A DNA stretch of 11,092 nucleotides from Bradyrhizobium sp. (GCA_028290165.1 JAQGKJ010000166.1:1-11092), one strand, 5' to 3'. Numbered from the stretch's first letter, positions 1 through 6,276 are shown. Numbers and translations: made by a program. The notes: a model not told the origin generated them from the letters alone.

Positions 1-700
1 ACGCCTCCGGCAACTGGCCCGACAGCAGCCGGCCGGACTTGTCGGTGATGGTGCCGGAAATCATCACGGGCACGTCGATGCCGCGCTCTTCGGTGATTTC
101 GGCGATCGCATACAGCGCCGCCTTGGCGTTGAGCGTGTCGAAAATGGTCTCGACCAGCAGCAAATCGGCGCCGCCGTCCAGAAGACCTTTGATCTGTTCG
201 CCGTAAGCCGCGCGCAGATCATCGAAGGTGACGGCGCGGAAGCCGGGGCTGGATACGTCAGGCGAGATCGAGGCGGTGCGGTTGGTCGGGCCGATCGCGC
301 CGGCGACAAAGCGGGGCTTGCCGTCCTCGGCCGTCACCCGCTCGGCGGCGCTGCGCGCAAGTTTTGCACCCTCGAGATTCATCTCATAGGCGATGCCGGA
401 AAGGTCGTAATCGGCCTGCGCGATCGAGGTCGAGGAAAACGTGTTGGTGGCGACGATGTCGGCGCCGGCGCGCAGATAATCGGCGTGGATGTCCTCGATC
501 GCCTTCGGCTGGGTCAGGATCAGAAGATCGTTGTTGCCGCGGAGGTCGCGATGGAAATCCTTGAACCGTTCGCCGCGGAACGCCGCCTCGTCATATTGCA
601 GCCCCTGGATCATGGTGCCCATGGCGCCGTCGAGCACCAGGATGCGTTCGCGGGCGAGAGCGAGCAAAGCGGTTCGCTTGGGGGAAACAGAAACAGTCAT
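1..700 (-). CDS. metH: Methionine synthase MetH, N-terminal part (cut by window edge)
   Basis: Cobalamin-dependent methionine synthase transfers the methyl group of 5-methyltetrahydrofolate to homocysteine in the cytoplasm. Only the first 233 residues are present, with no stop codon before the left edge, so the gene is partial because of the window and not broken. What is visible is the homocysteine S-methyltransferase domain: [10 protein letters not shown] at residues 23-32, NDLLILTQP at 57-65, [15 protein letters not shown] at 84-98, [17 protein letters not shown] at 134-150 and [12 protein letters not shown] at 181-192. These are family hallmarks. The zinc-binding cysteines and the folate, B12 and reactivation domains would lie beyond the window. 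The ATG at 700 lies 4 bp after the metF stop, so the two genes are almost certainly one operon. The Shine-Dalgarno sequence is weak, suggesting translational coupling. Some rhizobial MetH proteins are split into separate polypeptides, so the full length cannot be judged here. Confidence 0.95.
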   Translation of the reverse strand, partial: MTVSVSPKRTALLALARERILVLDGAMGTMIQGLQYDEAAFRGERFKDFHRDLRGNNDLLILTQPKAIEDIHADYLRAGADIVATNTFSSTSIAQADYDLSGIAYEMNLEGAKLARSAAERVTAEDGKPRFVAGAIGPTNRTASISPDVSSPGFRAVTFDDLRAAYGEQIKGLLDGGADLLLVETIFDTLNAKAALYAIAEITEERGIDVPVMISGTITDKSGRLLSGQLPEA

Positions 701-704
701 CGGA

Positions 705-1619
705 TCAAGCGGCTTTCTGTGCGCCATTCGGGCGAATGCCAAGCAAATGGCTGATCGCGAACACGAGGTCGGCGCGGTTCATGGTGTAGAAGTGAAAGGT
801 ATCGACGCCATGCTTGGCCAGTTTCTGCACCTGGCCGGCGGCAACCGTCGCCGCCACCAGCTTGCGGGTTTCGGCATCGTCGTCGAGGCCCTCGAATTTT
901 TCGGCAAGCCAGTCCGGCACGGTGGTGCCGGCGCGGGTGACGAAGTTGCGGGCCTGCTTGAAATTGTGCATCGGCATGATGCCGGGTACGATCGGGATAG
1001 CGATGCCGCGCGCACGCACGCGGTCGAGATATCGAAAGTAGAGGTCGTTGTCGAAGAAGACTTGCGTGATGGCGCGGGCAGCGCCGGCATCGACCTTGGC
1101 CTTCAGGACATCGATGTCGGCATCGAAGTCGGGGCTTTCGGGATGCTTCTCGGGGTAGGCGGAGACCGAAATCTCGATGTCCGGATGCTGCCGCTTGATC
1201 CCGGCAACGAGATCCGCCGAAGTTTTATAACCATCCGGATGCGTGGTGTAGGCCGTGCCGATGCCGCCGGGCGGATCGCCGCGAAGGGCGACGATATGGC
1301 GGACGCCGACGTCGTGATAGCGGCCGACGATCTCGTCGATGTCGCCGCGCGCTGCTCCCACGCAGGTCAGATGCGCGGCCGGGGTCAGACTGGTTTCAGC
1401 GAGGATGCGGGTGATGGTGGAATGGGTGCGCTCCCGCGTCGATCCGCCGGCGCCATAGGTCACCGACACGAAATTGGGGGTGAGCGGCGCCAGACGCTTG
1501 ATGGTGTCCCACAGATTGCGCTCCATCTCCTCGGTCTTGGGCGGGAAGAACTCGAAGGAGATCGCAGGCGATTTGAGCGCGCGGTGGCCATCGGGCGCGG
1601 GCGGCGTAACCTCGGTCAT
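705..1619 (-). CDS. metF: 5,10-methylenetetrahydrofolate reductase MetF
   Basis: FAD enzyme of 304 residues that reduces 5,10-methylenetetrahydrofolate to 5-methyltetrahydrofolate, the methyl donor used by the MetH encoded directly downstream. Family motifs are in order: [12 protein letters not shown] at residues 21-32, whose E23 matches the catalytic glutamate; [16 protein letters not shown] at 50-65; ALRGDPP at 111-117, whose D115 matches the flavin-tuning aspartate; [11 protein letters not shown] at 186-196, whose Q187 matches the folate-contacting glutamine; and PGIMPM at 212-217. The length is normal for a bacterial MetF. The ATG at 1619 has GGAG about 11 bases upstream, and the conserved domain begins about 20 residues in. 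Many alphaproteobacteria carry an ArsR-family regulator or methyltransferase gene next to metF. Here there is none on the upstream side, only an AT-rich gap with palindromes, which probably holds the promoter. Confidence 0.97.
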   Translation of the reverse strand: MTEVTPPAPDGHRALKSPAISFEFFPPKTEEMERNLWDTIKRLAPLTPNFVSVTYGAGGSTRERTHSTITRILAETSLTPAAHLTCVGAARGDIDEIVGRYHDVGVRHIVALRGDPPGGIGTAYTTHPDGYKTSADLVAGIKRQHPDIEISVSAYPEKHPESPDFDADIDVLKAKVDAGAARAITQVFFDNDLYFRYLDRVRARGIAIPIVPGIMPMHNFKQARNFVTRAGTTVPDWLAEKFEGLDDDAETRKLVAATVAAGQVQKLAKHGVDTFHFYTMNRADLVFAISHLLGIRPNGAQKAA

Positions 1620-1705
1620 GGCACCACAAACTCCACTTAGAACGCTTCGGACGTCAGGCTTAGCTGCCGGGCGCTAAAATAGGCCAAACAGCAAAGATCA
1701 AATAG

Positions 1706-1720
1706 CCCACCGATGATGGG
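1706..1720 (-). promoter_or_regulatory. Small hairpin flanked by TGGGCTA repeats in the predicted metF leader
   Basis: On the metF strand the RNA would read CCCAUCAUCGGUGGG, which folds into a 6-bp stem (one G-U pair) with a 3-base loop. It lies between two copies of TGGGCTA (1703-1709 and 1724-1730) whose starts are 21 bp apart, about two helical turns. No U-tract follows, so it is not an intrinsic terminator. A binding site for a regulator or a leader structure is possible; the function is unknown. Confidence 0.3.
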
Positions 1721-1752
1721 AAGTAGCCCAAAATCTCTAGAAAAATATAAGA

Positions 1753-1769
1753 GGAGTCAATTGATCTCC
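1753..1769. promoter_or_regulatory. TCAATTGA palindrome flanked by GGAG/CTCC
   Basis: TCAATTGA at 1757-1764 is a perfect 8-bp palindrome. It is flanked by GGAG (1753-1756) and CTCC (1766-1769), offset by one base. The symmetry and the AT-rich surroundings suit a dimeric repressor site in the metF leader, but no regulator can be named from the sequence. Confidence 0.3.
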
Positions 1770-1784
1770 GAGAGTGGGCAATAA

Positions 1785-1804
1785 ATTATAAAGAGACGAG
1801 TCTC
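1785..1804 (-). promoter_or_regulatory. Candidate metF -10 box with adjoining GAGACGAGTCTC operator-like palindrome
   Basis: Read on the metF strand, 1790-1785 is an exact TATAAT. Two bases upstream lies GAGACGAGTCTC (1793-1804), an inverted repeat with 5-bp arms and a 2-bp centre, placed inside what would be the -10/-35 spacer. The -35 is poor: TTTAGG at 1812-1807, 3 of 6 matches. A weak -35 with a palindrome in the spacer is a common layout for a regulated promoter. Transcription from here would give a leader of roughly 160 nt. The placement is inference. Confidence 0.35.
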
Positions 1805-1818
1805 GGCCTAAATTGAGG

Positions 1819-1841
1819 AATATCTAATATTTATAGATATT
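1819..1841. promoter_or_regulatory. Perfect 8-bp inverted repeat AATATCTA / TAGATATT
   Basis: Arms AATATCTA (1819-1826) and TAGATATT (1834-1841) are exact reverse complements separated by 7 bases, all A or T. It lies just upstream of the candidate metF -10 region. On the plus strand TTGAGG (1813-1818) and GATATT (1836-1841), 17 bases apart, could also form a weak promoter towards the oxidoreductase gene. A transcription-factor site is the likeliest reading. There is no U-tract and the stem is AT-rich, so a terminator is unlikely. Confidence 0.4.
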
Positions 1842-1868
1842 TACTGCAAAGTGGCGCTGAGACCTAGC

Positions 1869-1896
1869 TTGAAAATGGCAATGGGCAAAATGGAAT
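1869..1896 (+). promoter_or_regulatory. Weak candidate promoter for the flavin oxidoreductase gene
   Basis: TTGAAA (1869-1874, 5 of 6 to the sigma-70 -35 consensus) is followed after 16 bases by TGGAAT (1891-1896, 4 of 6 to the -10 consensus). It would give a leader of about 120 nt before the ATG at 2027. This is only a consensus match, with nothing independent to support it. Confidence 0.22.
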
Positions 1897-2026
1897 TCGA
1901 TGTCAGATATGCGCTATTGGCCCACTTTCCGTATGCGACGGACTATCGCTTCAAGCGCGCGGCGCGTGTCTGATCTGCATGATAGGCATCATTGTGGGCC
2001 CCCAACCGCGTACTAATTTGAGCGCC

Positions 2027-3046
2027 ATGATCCCACTCTCCATCCTCGACCTCTCCGTCGTCACCACGGGCACCAGGCCCGCGGCGGCGCTGCGCAACAG
2101 CATCGATCTGGCGCGCCACGCGGATCAACTGGGATACGTCCGCTACTGGCTGGCCGAGCACCACAATCTCGCTTCGGTCGCAAGCCCCGCGCCGGACATC
2201 ATGATCGGCCAGATTGCCGCCGCGACGAACCGGATTCGCGTGGGGTCCGGCGGCGTCATGCTGCCGAACCATGCGCCGCTGGTGATCGCCGAGCGTTTCA
2301 AGATGCTGGAGGCGCTGTTTCCCGGCCGGATTGATCTCGGCCTCGGCCGTGCACCCGGCACCGATGGCGCCACCGCCTATGCGCTGCGCAGCCGGCTCGA
2401 TCGCCGCGAGGGCGACGATTTTCTCGAACGGCTGCATGAATTGATATTGTGGGAGACCCGCGATTTCCCGCCGAACCATCCCTTCAACAATGTGGTGGCG
2501 ATGCCGGACGACACGCCGCTGCCGCCGATCTGGCTGCTCGGCTCAAGCGATTACAGTTCGGAACTCGCGGCCCAGATCGGCATGGGCTTTGCGTTTGCGC
2601 ATCATTTTGCCTCTTACGACGCGGTTGAAGCGCTGACCAACTATCGCGCGCATTTCAAGCCGTCCGCCTGGCGCGCGACGCCGCATGGCATTCTCGCTGT
2701 CGCTGCGGTTGCCGCCGAAACCGACGCGGAGGCCGACCGTCTCGCATCGTCGATGGATCTCAATCGCCTGCGCCGCGACCGCGGCCAATACTCGCCGCTG
2801 CCGAGTGTCGAGGAGGCGCTGGCCTATCCCTACACTGAAAGCGAACGCGCCTCCGTCGCCCGCAATCGCTCGCGGCTGTTCGTCGGCAGCCCGGCGACGA
2901 TCATACAAAAGCTGCAGCCGATGATCACGGCAAGCCAGGCCGATGAACTGATGATCATCACGGCGGTGTACGATCACGACGCGCGCAAGAAATCCTACAG
3001 CCTGCTCGCGGACGCGTTCGGGCTGGGGAAGAAAGCGGCGGCGTAA
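2027..3046 (+). CDS. Luciferase-like (LLM class) flavin-dependent oxidoreductase
   Basis: Bacterial-luciferase-like TIM-barrel flavoprotein of 339 residues, in the group that also contains E. coli YhbW. Such proteins use reduced FMN, usually supplied by a separate reductase, to oxidise small organic substrates; the substrate here cannot be told. Visible motifs: MIPLSILDLS at 1-10, WLAEHHN at 41-47, RVGSGGVMLPNHAPLVIAER at 71-90, DLGLGRAPGTD at 103-113, PPIWLLGSS at 166-174 and GFAFAHHF at 187-194. The ATG at 2027 is chosen because family members begin with MIPLS-type sequence. An in-frame ATG at 1979 would add 16 residues with no family resemblance, and neither start has a strong Shine-Dalgarno sequence. 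The gene stands alone, divergent from metF. A REP-like palindrome follows 5 bp after its stop. Confidence 0.9.
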   Translation: MIPLSILDLSVVTTGTRPAAALRNSIDLARHADQLGYVRYWLAEHHNLASVASPAPDIMIGQIAAATNRIRVGSGGVMLPNHAPLVIAERFKMLEALFPGRIDLGLGRAPGTDGATAYALRSRLDRREGDDFLERLHELILWETRDFPPNHPFNNVVAMPDDTPLPPIWLLGSSDYSSELAAQIGMGFAFAHHFASYDAVEALTNYRAHFKPSAWRATPHGILAVAAVAAETDAEADRLASSMDLNRLRRDRGQYSPLPSVEEALAYPYTESERASVARNRSRLFVGSPATIIQKLQPMITASQADELMIITAVYDHDARKKSYSLLADAFGLGKKAAA

Positions 3047-3050
3047 AACT

Positions 3051-3080
3051 TCGTCGTCCTTTGCGAAAGCAGGGACGACA
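3051..3080. repeat. Single REP-like palindrome after the oxidoreductase gene
   Basis: GTCGTCC (3053-3059) and GGACGAC (3073-3079) bracket TGC-GAAA-GCA, giving an imperfect hairpin with a GAAA loop. It is the same unit as the two palindromes at 3539-3659, differing by a few bases. It starts 4 bp after the stop codon and could act as a transcript end or mRNA stabiliser. No U-tract follows. Confidence 0.65.
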
Positions 3081-3112
3081 CGTGGCGAGGCGAGGCAAAG
3101 TGGGGGTGCCTT

Positions 3113-3529
3113 ATGCTGAGGACATTTCTTCTGACGCTGGGGCTGCTGTGCTGTGTGCCGGCAATGTCGGCAGCCCAGGCACAATGCACCACGGCCACGC
3201 TTCAAGGCCAGTTCGTGTTCACCGGCCGCGGATTTATCGAGGCCGCCGAGCCCGGCATCCAGCGTGTCCATTACGGCATCTTCGTTTTCGATGGCGCGGG
3301 CAAGCTCACGGGCAAGCAATCATCCAGCCGGGGCGGCAAGATCGGCCGCGAAAAACTTGAGGGGGCCTACAACCTTGATGCCGACTGCACGGGAACGATG
3401 GAATTCGGCACGGTACCCAATCACGGTGGCCAGACCCATTGGGACCTCTACGTTACCGAAGACCACAAGAGGGGTCACATCATCCGCATGGATGACGGCT
3501 CTATGGAGGTCAGGAGTTTTGAGAAATAA
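3113..3529 (+). CDS. Small secreted protein of unknown function
   Basis: I do not recognise the family. The 138-residue product begins with a clear Sec signal peptide: MLR, then a hydrophobic stretch at about residues 4-19, then a likely cleavage site AQA|QC after residue 23. The mature part of about 115 residues has two cysteines, C25 and C92, which could form a disulfide in the periplasm. It is rich in glycine and aromatic residues with alternating hydrophobic strands (for example HYGIFVFDGAGKLTG at 53-67 and YNLDADCTGTMEFG at 86-99), which suggests a small all-beta fold. There is no lipobox, membrane helix beyond the signal, or catalytic motif. GGGGGTG at 3102-3108 is a plausible ribosome binding site for the ATG at 3113. 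The gene lies between REP-like palindromes and is convergent with pheA. It is probably expressed alone. Confidence 0.8.
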   Translation: MLRTFLLTLGLLCCVPAMSAAQAQCTTATLQGQFVFTGRGFIEAAEPGIQRVHYGIFVFDGAGKLTGKQSSSRGGKIGREKLEGAYNLDADCTGTMEFGTVPNHGGQTHWDLYVTEDHKRGHIIRMDDGSMEVRSFEK

Positions 3530-3538
3530 TCCTCCGCC

Positions 3539-3659
3539 GTCGTCCCTGCGAAAGTTCGCAGGGACCCATAACCACCGGCGTTAATTTTGCGGAAGGTGTC
3601 GACCACACTGCCCTATCCGCAGATCACGCGGTATGGGTCCCTGCTTTCGCAGGGACGAC
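3539..3659. repeat. REPIN-like element: two inverted REP-like palindromes
   Basis: A 121-bp symmetric element lies between convergent genes. The left unit (3539-3570) reads GTCGTCCCTGCGAAAG... and ends ...GGGACCCATA. The reverse complement of the right unit (3632-3659) has the same sequence, except that the left unit carries 4 extra bases (TTCG) in its loop. Each unit is itself a hairpin: 11-bp arms at 3542-3552 and 3555-3565 with a 2-base centre on the left, and 8-bp arms at 3637-3644 and 3649-3656 on the right. A nested pair TGCGGA (3588-3593) and TCCGCA (3616-3621) lies inside, so the whole element could fold into one long hairpin. Two REPs in opposite orientation with a short core is the definition of a REPIN, a non-autonomous repeat mobilised by RAYT transposases. 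I recall similar intergenic repeats in Bradyrhizobium. It may also end transcripts from both sides. Confidence 0.75.
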
Positions 3660-3674
3660 ATGGTGATGTGCCTC

Positions 3675-4547
3675 TTACTCCTGCTTCTCGCTGAACGTGG
3701 CGCGGAAGGGGTGGCCGCGATAGACCCCGACAATCCTGAATTCGCGCGCGAAGAATTTCAACTCCTCGAGCGCAAACGCCAGATTCCTGTCCTCAGGATG
3801 GCCGTCGACGTCGGCGTAAAACTGCGTGGCGAAGAAATTGCCGTCGACCATGTAGCTTTCGAGCTTGGTCATGTTGACGCCGTTGGTGGCAAAGCCGCCC
3901 ATCGCCTTGTAGAGCGCGGCGGGCAAGTTGCGCACCCGGAAAACAAAAGTAGTGACCAGCGGCCCCGAGCCCTGCCTGGCCCAGTGCGCCTCGCGCGCCA
4001 GCACCACGAAGCGCGTGGTGTTGTGGGTTTCGTCCTCGACATCGGCCGAGAGGATATCGAGGCCGTAGATGTCGGCCGCCAGCTTCGAGGCAATCGCCGC
4101 GCAGGATTTGTCGCCGCGCTCGGCGACGACGCGGGCGCTTCCCGCGGTATCGGCCGACACGATCGGCTTGATGCCGAGCTTGCGGATGACGCGGCGGCAT
4201 TGGCCGAGCGCATGGACGTGGCTCTCGACGGTCTTGATGTCCGCCAGCCTGGCGCCGCGCGGCGCCATAAGCTGATGGCGGATCGGCAAAAACCATTCGC
4301 CGACGATGAACAGGCCGGACTGCGGCAACAGATGATGGATGTCGGCGACGCGGCCGGCGACCGAGTTCTCGATCGGGATCATGCCGAGATCCGCTTCCCC
4401 TGAGGCGATCGCGGCCAGCGCGTCCTCGAAGGTCGGGCAGGCCAGCGGCTCGGCCTCGGGATAGGCTTCGGCAATGGCGATATGGGAATTCGCGCCCGGC
4501 TCGCCCTGGAACGCGATTTTCATGGTTTTTGTCGCTTGTTTGATCAT
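3675..4547 (-). CDS. pheA: Prephenate dehydratase with C-terminal ACT domain
   Basis: Converts prephenate to phenylpyruvate, the committed step to phenylalanine. The 290-residue product is a monofunctional dehydratase with no chorismate mutase domain. Catalytic-domain motifs: FQGEPGANSH at residues 13-22, IPIENSVAGRV at 58-68 and ETHNTTRF at 173-180, the last holding the Thr-Arg-Phe catalytic triplet (178-180). An ACT regulatory domain follows from about residue 198. Its phenylalanine-binding signatures are atypical: the GALV position reads PAAL (209-212) and the ESRP position reads ESYM (230-233), which I recall as common in alphaproteobacteria. The ATG at 4547 is preferred over the one at 4523 (8 codons inside) because AAGG lies at a good distance upstream of it. 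The gene starts 19 bp after the kdsB stop and is probably co-transcribed with it. Confidence 0.96.
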   Translation of the reverse strand: MIKQATKTMKIAFQGEPGANSHIAIAEAYPEAEPLACPTFEDALAAIASGEADLGMIPIENSVAGRVADIHHLLPQSGLFIVGEWFLPIRHQLMAPRGARLADIKTVESHVHALGQCRRVIRKLGIKPIVSADTAGSARVVAERGDKSCAAIASKLAADIYGLDILSADVEDETHNTTRFVVLAREAHWARQGSGPLVTTFVFRVRNLPAALYKAMGGFATNGVNMTKLESYMVDGNFFATQFYADVDGHPEDRNLAFALEELKFFAREFRIVGVYRGHPFRATFSEKQE

Positions 4548-4566
4548 GGCGCCTTGTATCAGCCGC

Positions 4567-5307
4567 TCAGACTTTTGCCAGTATCGCGCGTGCAGTTTCG
4601 AGATCGGCCGGCGTGTCGACACCGCGCGGCACCGTGTCGACGATGGTGATGTCGATGCGCATCCCGGCCTCGAGTGCCCGCAGTTGCTCGAGTTTTTCTT
4701 GTTGCTCCAGGGGTGAAGGTGGCAGCGCCACGAAGCGCTCCAAGGCCGCGCGGCGGTAGGCATAAAGGCCGATATGGTGATAGCGCGGCCCGTCGCCCCA
4801 AGGCGCGGTGGCGCGCGTAAAGTAAAGCGCACGCAGCCGTCCCGAACCCAAGGGCGAGCCGATCGCCTTCACCACACTCGGCGCGGTTTTTTCTTCCTCG
4901 GTATGGATTTCGGCGGCAAGGGTTGCAATATCGACCGCGGGGTCGGCCAGCGGGTCGAGCACGCTCTTGATGTTGTCCGGCAAAATAGTCGGGAAATCGC
5001 CCTGCAGGTTGACGACGATTTCGGCCTCGCCCCTGGGATCGAGCTTGCAAAGCGCCTCGTAAATCCGGTCCGAGCCGGACGGGTGATCGGCGCGCGTCAT
5101 GACTGCTTCCCCGCCATGGGACTTAACCGCGGCCGCAATTTCAAGGGTGTCGGTGGCGACCGCCACGCGGCCGATTTGCGCGGCTTCGGCCCGGCGCAGC
5201 ACATGGACGATCATCGGCAGGCCGGCAATGTCCAATAGCGGCTTGCCGGGCAGGCGGGTCGCCGCCATGCGGGCGGGAATGAGCACAAAAGTACGGTTTT
5301 CAGTCAT
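4567..5307 (-). CDS. kdsB: 3-deoxy-manno-octulosonate cytidylyltransferase KdsB
   Basis: Cytoplasmic enzyme that activates KDO with CTP to CMP-KDO for lipopolysaccharide inner-core assembly. The 246-residue product has the usual length. Motifs: the nucleotide-binding loop [15 protein letters not shown] at residues 10-24, ATD at 51-53, [12 protein letters not shown] at 75-86, VVNLQGD at 98-104 with the metal-binding aspartate, [11 protein letters not shown] at 176-186, LEQLRALE at 206-213 and GVDTPADLE at 229-237. The reading frame stays open 50 codons further upstream to 5457, but that extension is not family-like, so the ATG at 5307 is chosen. Its ribosome binding site is weak. A candidate promoter lies 68 bp upstream. 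The gene is divergent from cycM and is followed closely by pheA. Confidence 0.96.
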   Translation of the reverse strand: MTENRTFVLIPARMAATRLPGKPLLDIAGLPMIVHVLRRAEAAQIGRVAVATDTLEIAAAVKSHGGEAVMTRADHPSGSDRIYEALCKLDPRGEAEIVVNLQGDFPTILPDNIKSVLDPLADPAVDIATLAAEIHTEEEKTAPSVVKAIGSPLGSGRLRALYFTRATAPWGDGPRYHHIGLYAYRRAALERFVALPPSPLEQQEKLEQLRALEAGMRIDITIVDTVPRGVDTPADLETARAILAKV

Positions 5308-5374
5308 CCAAGTGAGGTCTGGACCCGGTTGATAACAAGCGGGAAATGATGGGGATTGGGTGAAAGTCGGCGCA

Positions 5375-5402
5375 TTTATACGGGTTGCCAGAGCACGGGC
5401 AA
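5375..5402 (-). promoter_or_regulatory. Candidate sigma-70 promoter for kdsB-pheA
   Basis: On the minus strand TTGCCC (5402-5397, 4 of 6 to the -35 consensus) is followed after 16 bases by TATAAA (5380-5375, 5 of 6 to the -10 consensus). Transcription would start near 5368, about 60 nt before the kdsB ATG. The rest of the 209-bp divergent gap (5308-5516) shows no clear cycM promoter. Confidence 0.4.
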
Positions 5403-5516
5403 ACCGATATCTCATCGTTGCTCGGGGTGCAGTGCGAAAGCCTGATTCCTGATGCATCCGCGGCCGCTTCTCGCCGGCCTTAAGTCGACATTTCCGGCCC
5501 CGGAGCCTGATCCAAT

Positions 5517-6065
5517 ATGGACTCCTTCGAACTCAATAAAATTCTCGGTGCCATCCTCGGCACCTGCCTTGTTCTCTTGGTCACGAGTTTTACGGCCGGC
5601 GCGCTGTTCGCGCCCGTCATGCCGCAAAAGCCGGGTTACGAGATTGTCGCGAAGGAAACCGAAAGCGGCGCAGCCAAGGAAGCCGCGCCGCCGCCGTCCG
5701 AGCCGATCGAGAAACTGCTGCAGACTGCCTCCGTCGAGAAGGGTGCCGCCGCTGCCAAGAAATGCGGCGCCTGCCACACCTTCGAGAAGGGAGGCCCCAA
5801 CCGCGTCGGTCCGAATCTCTACGGGATCGTCGGCGACCACAAGGGCGAGGGACGCGGGTTTAATTTCTCGGCGGCCATGAAGGCCAAGGGTGGCACCTGG
5901 ACCTATGACGACCTCAATCAGTTCATCGCCAACCCCAAGGGCTTTGTTCCGGGCACCGCGATGGGCTTTGCCGGCATTCCGAAGGATAGCGAGCGCTCCG
6001 ACGTGATTGCCTATCTGCGCACGCTGTCGGACAATCCGGTTCCTCTGCCGACGGCGTCGAAATAA
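5517..6065 (+). CDS. cycM: Membrane-anchored cytochrome c, CycM type
   Basis: The 182-residue class I cytochrome c is held in the inner membrane by an uncleaved N-terminal helix (about residues 9-33), with the haem domain in the periplasm. CycM of Bradyrhizobium carries electrons from the bc1 complex to the aa3-type oxidase. The sequence shows an anchor beginning [12 protein letters not shown]; a linker rich in Ala, Glu and Pro at about 45-65; the haem attachment motif CGACH at 83-87; [11 protein letters not shown] at 96-106; the methionine ligand M149 in GTAMGFAG at 146-153; and a final helix DVIAYLRTL at 162-170. Length and layout match CycM. The ATG at 5517 follows GGAG by about 11 bases. 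It is divergent from kdsB and appears monocistronic, ending at an intrinsic terminator. Confidence 0.95.
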   Translation: MDSFELNKILGAILGTCLVLLVTSFTAGALFAPVMPQKPGYEIVAKETESGAAKEAAPPPSEPIEKLLQTASVEKGAAAAKKCGACHTFEKGGPNRVGPNLYGIVGDHKGEGRGFNFSAAMKAKGGTWTYDDLNQFIANPKGFVPGTAMGFAGIPKDSERSDVIAYLRTLSDNPVPLPTASK

Positions 6066-6100
6066 CGGCCCTCCCGGCCAAGGGTGATTTTCTTGCAACC

Positions 6101-6128
6101 AACGGCCGGGCCATTGCCTGGCCGTTTT
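6101..6128 (+). terminator. Intrinsic terminator of cycM
   Basis: Arms AACGGCCGGGC (6101-6111) and GCCTGGCCGTT (6116-6126) pair over 11 bp, one pair being G-U, around a 4-base loop, and end in a short run of T. It starts 35 bp after the cycM stop codon and has the classic rho-independent form. Confidence 0.8.
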
Positions 6129-6140
6129 GCTGTTCTCACC

Positions 6141-6213
6141 CGCGCATGATCCGCCAAAGCATGTCCTTGAGCTTGACCCGGGGGTGTGAGCGGTTTGGCG
6201 GTAAGATCACGCG
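6141..6213. repeat. Imperfect inverted repeat, Bradyrhizobium-type intergenic element
   Basis: The left arm (6141-6160) contains CGCG, TGATC and CGCCAAA. The right arm (6190-6213) contains their reverse complements TTTGGCG, GATCA and CGCG in mirrored order, with a 3-base insertion. About 29 bases separate the arms. The form, starting GCATGATCCG and ending GATCACGC, resembles a dispersed intergenic repeat I recall from Bradyrhizobium genomes; that link is from memory. No transposase or flanking duplication is visible. Confidence 0.5.
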
Positions 6214-6227
6214 CCTGTTATGAATTG

Positions 6228-6276
6228 GAGCGCGACCGGACGCAAAACCGGTGCCCACTTTTTGCTGCTCGCGCTC
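6228..6276. repeat. Inverted-repeat element with GAGCGCGA / TCGCGCTC ends
   Basis: GAGCGCGA (6228-6235) and TCGCGCTC (6269-6276) are perfect 8-bp inverted ends around a 33-base core that contains CCGG...CCGG. It directly follows the previous repeat. It looks like a second dispersed intergenic repeat; the function is unknown. Confidence 0.45.

Larger units (their letters stand above)
1620..2026. other. AT-rich divergent intergenic region between metF and the flavin oxidoreductase
   Basis: This 407-bp gap has no convincing gene. Counting bases, 1741-1860 is 35 percent GC, 1681-1740 is 47 percent and 1861-1920 is 43 percent, clearly below the flanking genes. It must hold promoters for both divergent genes. 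It contains several palindromes (listed separately) and five copies of the pentamer TGGGC, in either orientation, at about 1705, 1726, 1775, 1882 and 1918. I looked on the metF strand for a riboswitch and recognised no known SAM, SAH or cobalamin riboswitch consensus. A 32-codon ORF at 1875-1973 (plus) has no good ribosome binding site or recognisable content and I do not call it. Confidence 0.8.

Noticed and set aside
489..1640. Long plus-strand open frame (383 codons) opposite metF and metH
   Set aside because: It is antisense to two clearly recognisable genes, has the skewed Arg/Ala/Gly/Asp composition of a GC-rich shadow frame and matches no family.
1620..1790. SAM, SAH or cobalamin riboswitch in the metF leader
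   Set aside because: The leader length would allow one, but I could not find the conserved core of any of these classes; a covariance-model search would settle it.
1875..1973. 32-codon ORF upstream of the oxidoreductase gene, considered as a leader peptide
   Set aside because: No ribosome binding site, no regulatory codon run and no attenuator-like structure after it.
3530..3674. CRISPR-like repeat array suggested by repeated GTCCCTGC segments
   Set aside because: There are only two inverted units and one distant solo copy, with no regular spacers; REP-like palindromes explain them.
4548..4832. Upstream extension of pheA into kdsB (frame open to 4832)
   Set aside because: The extension lies inside kdsB in another frame, shows no dehydratase-like sequence, and a good ribosome binding site precedes the ATG at 4547.
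5412..6098. Minus-strand open frame of 228 codons covering cycM
   Set aside because: It is the exact antisense shadow of cycM, whose haem motif and anchor are unmistakable.
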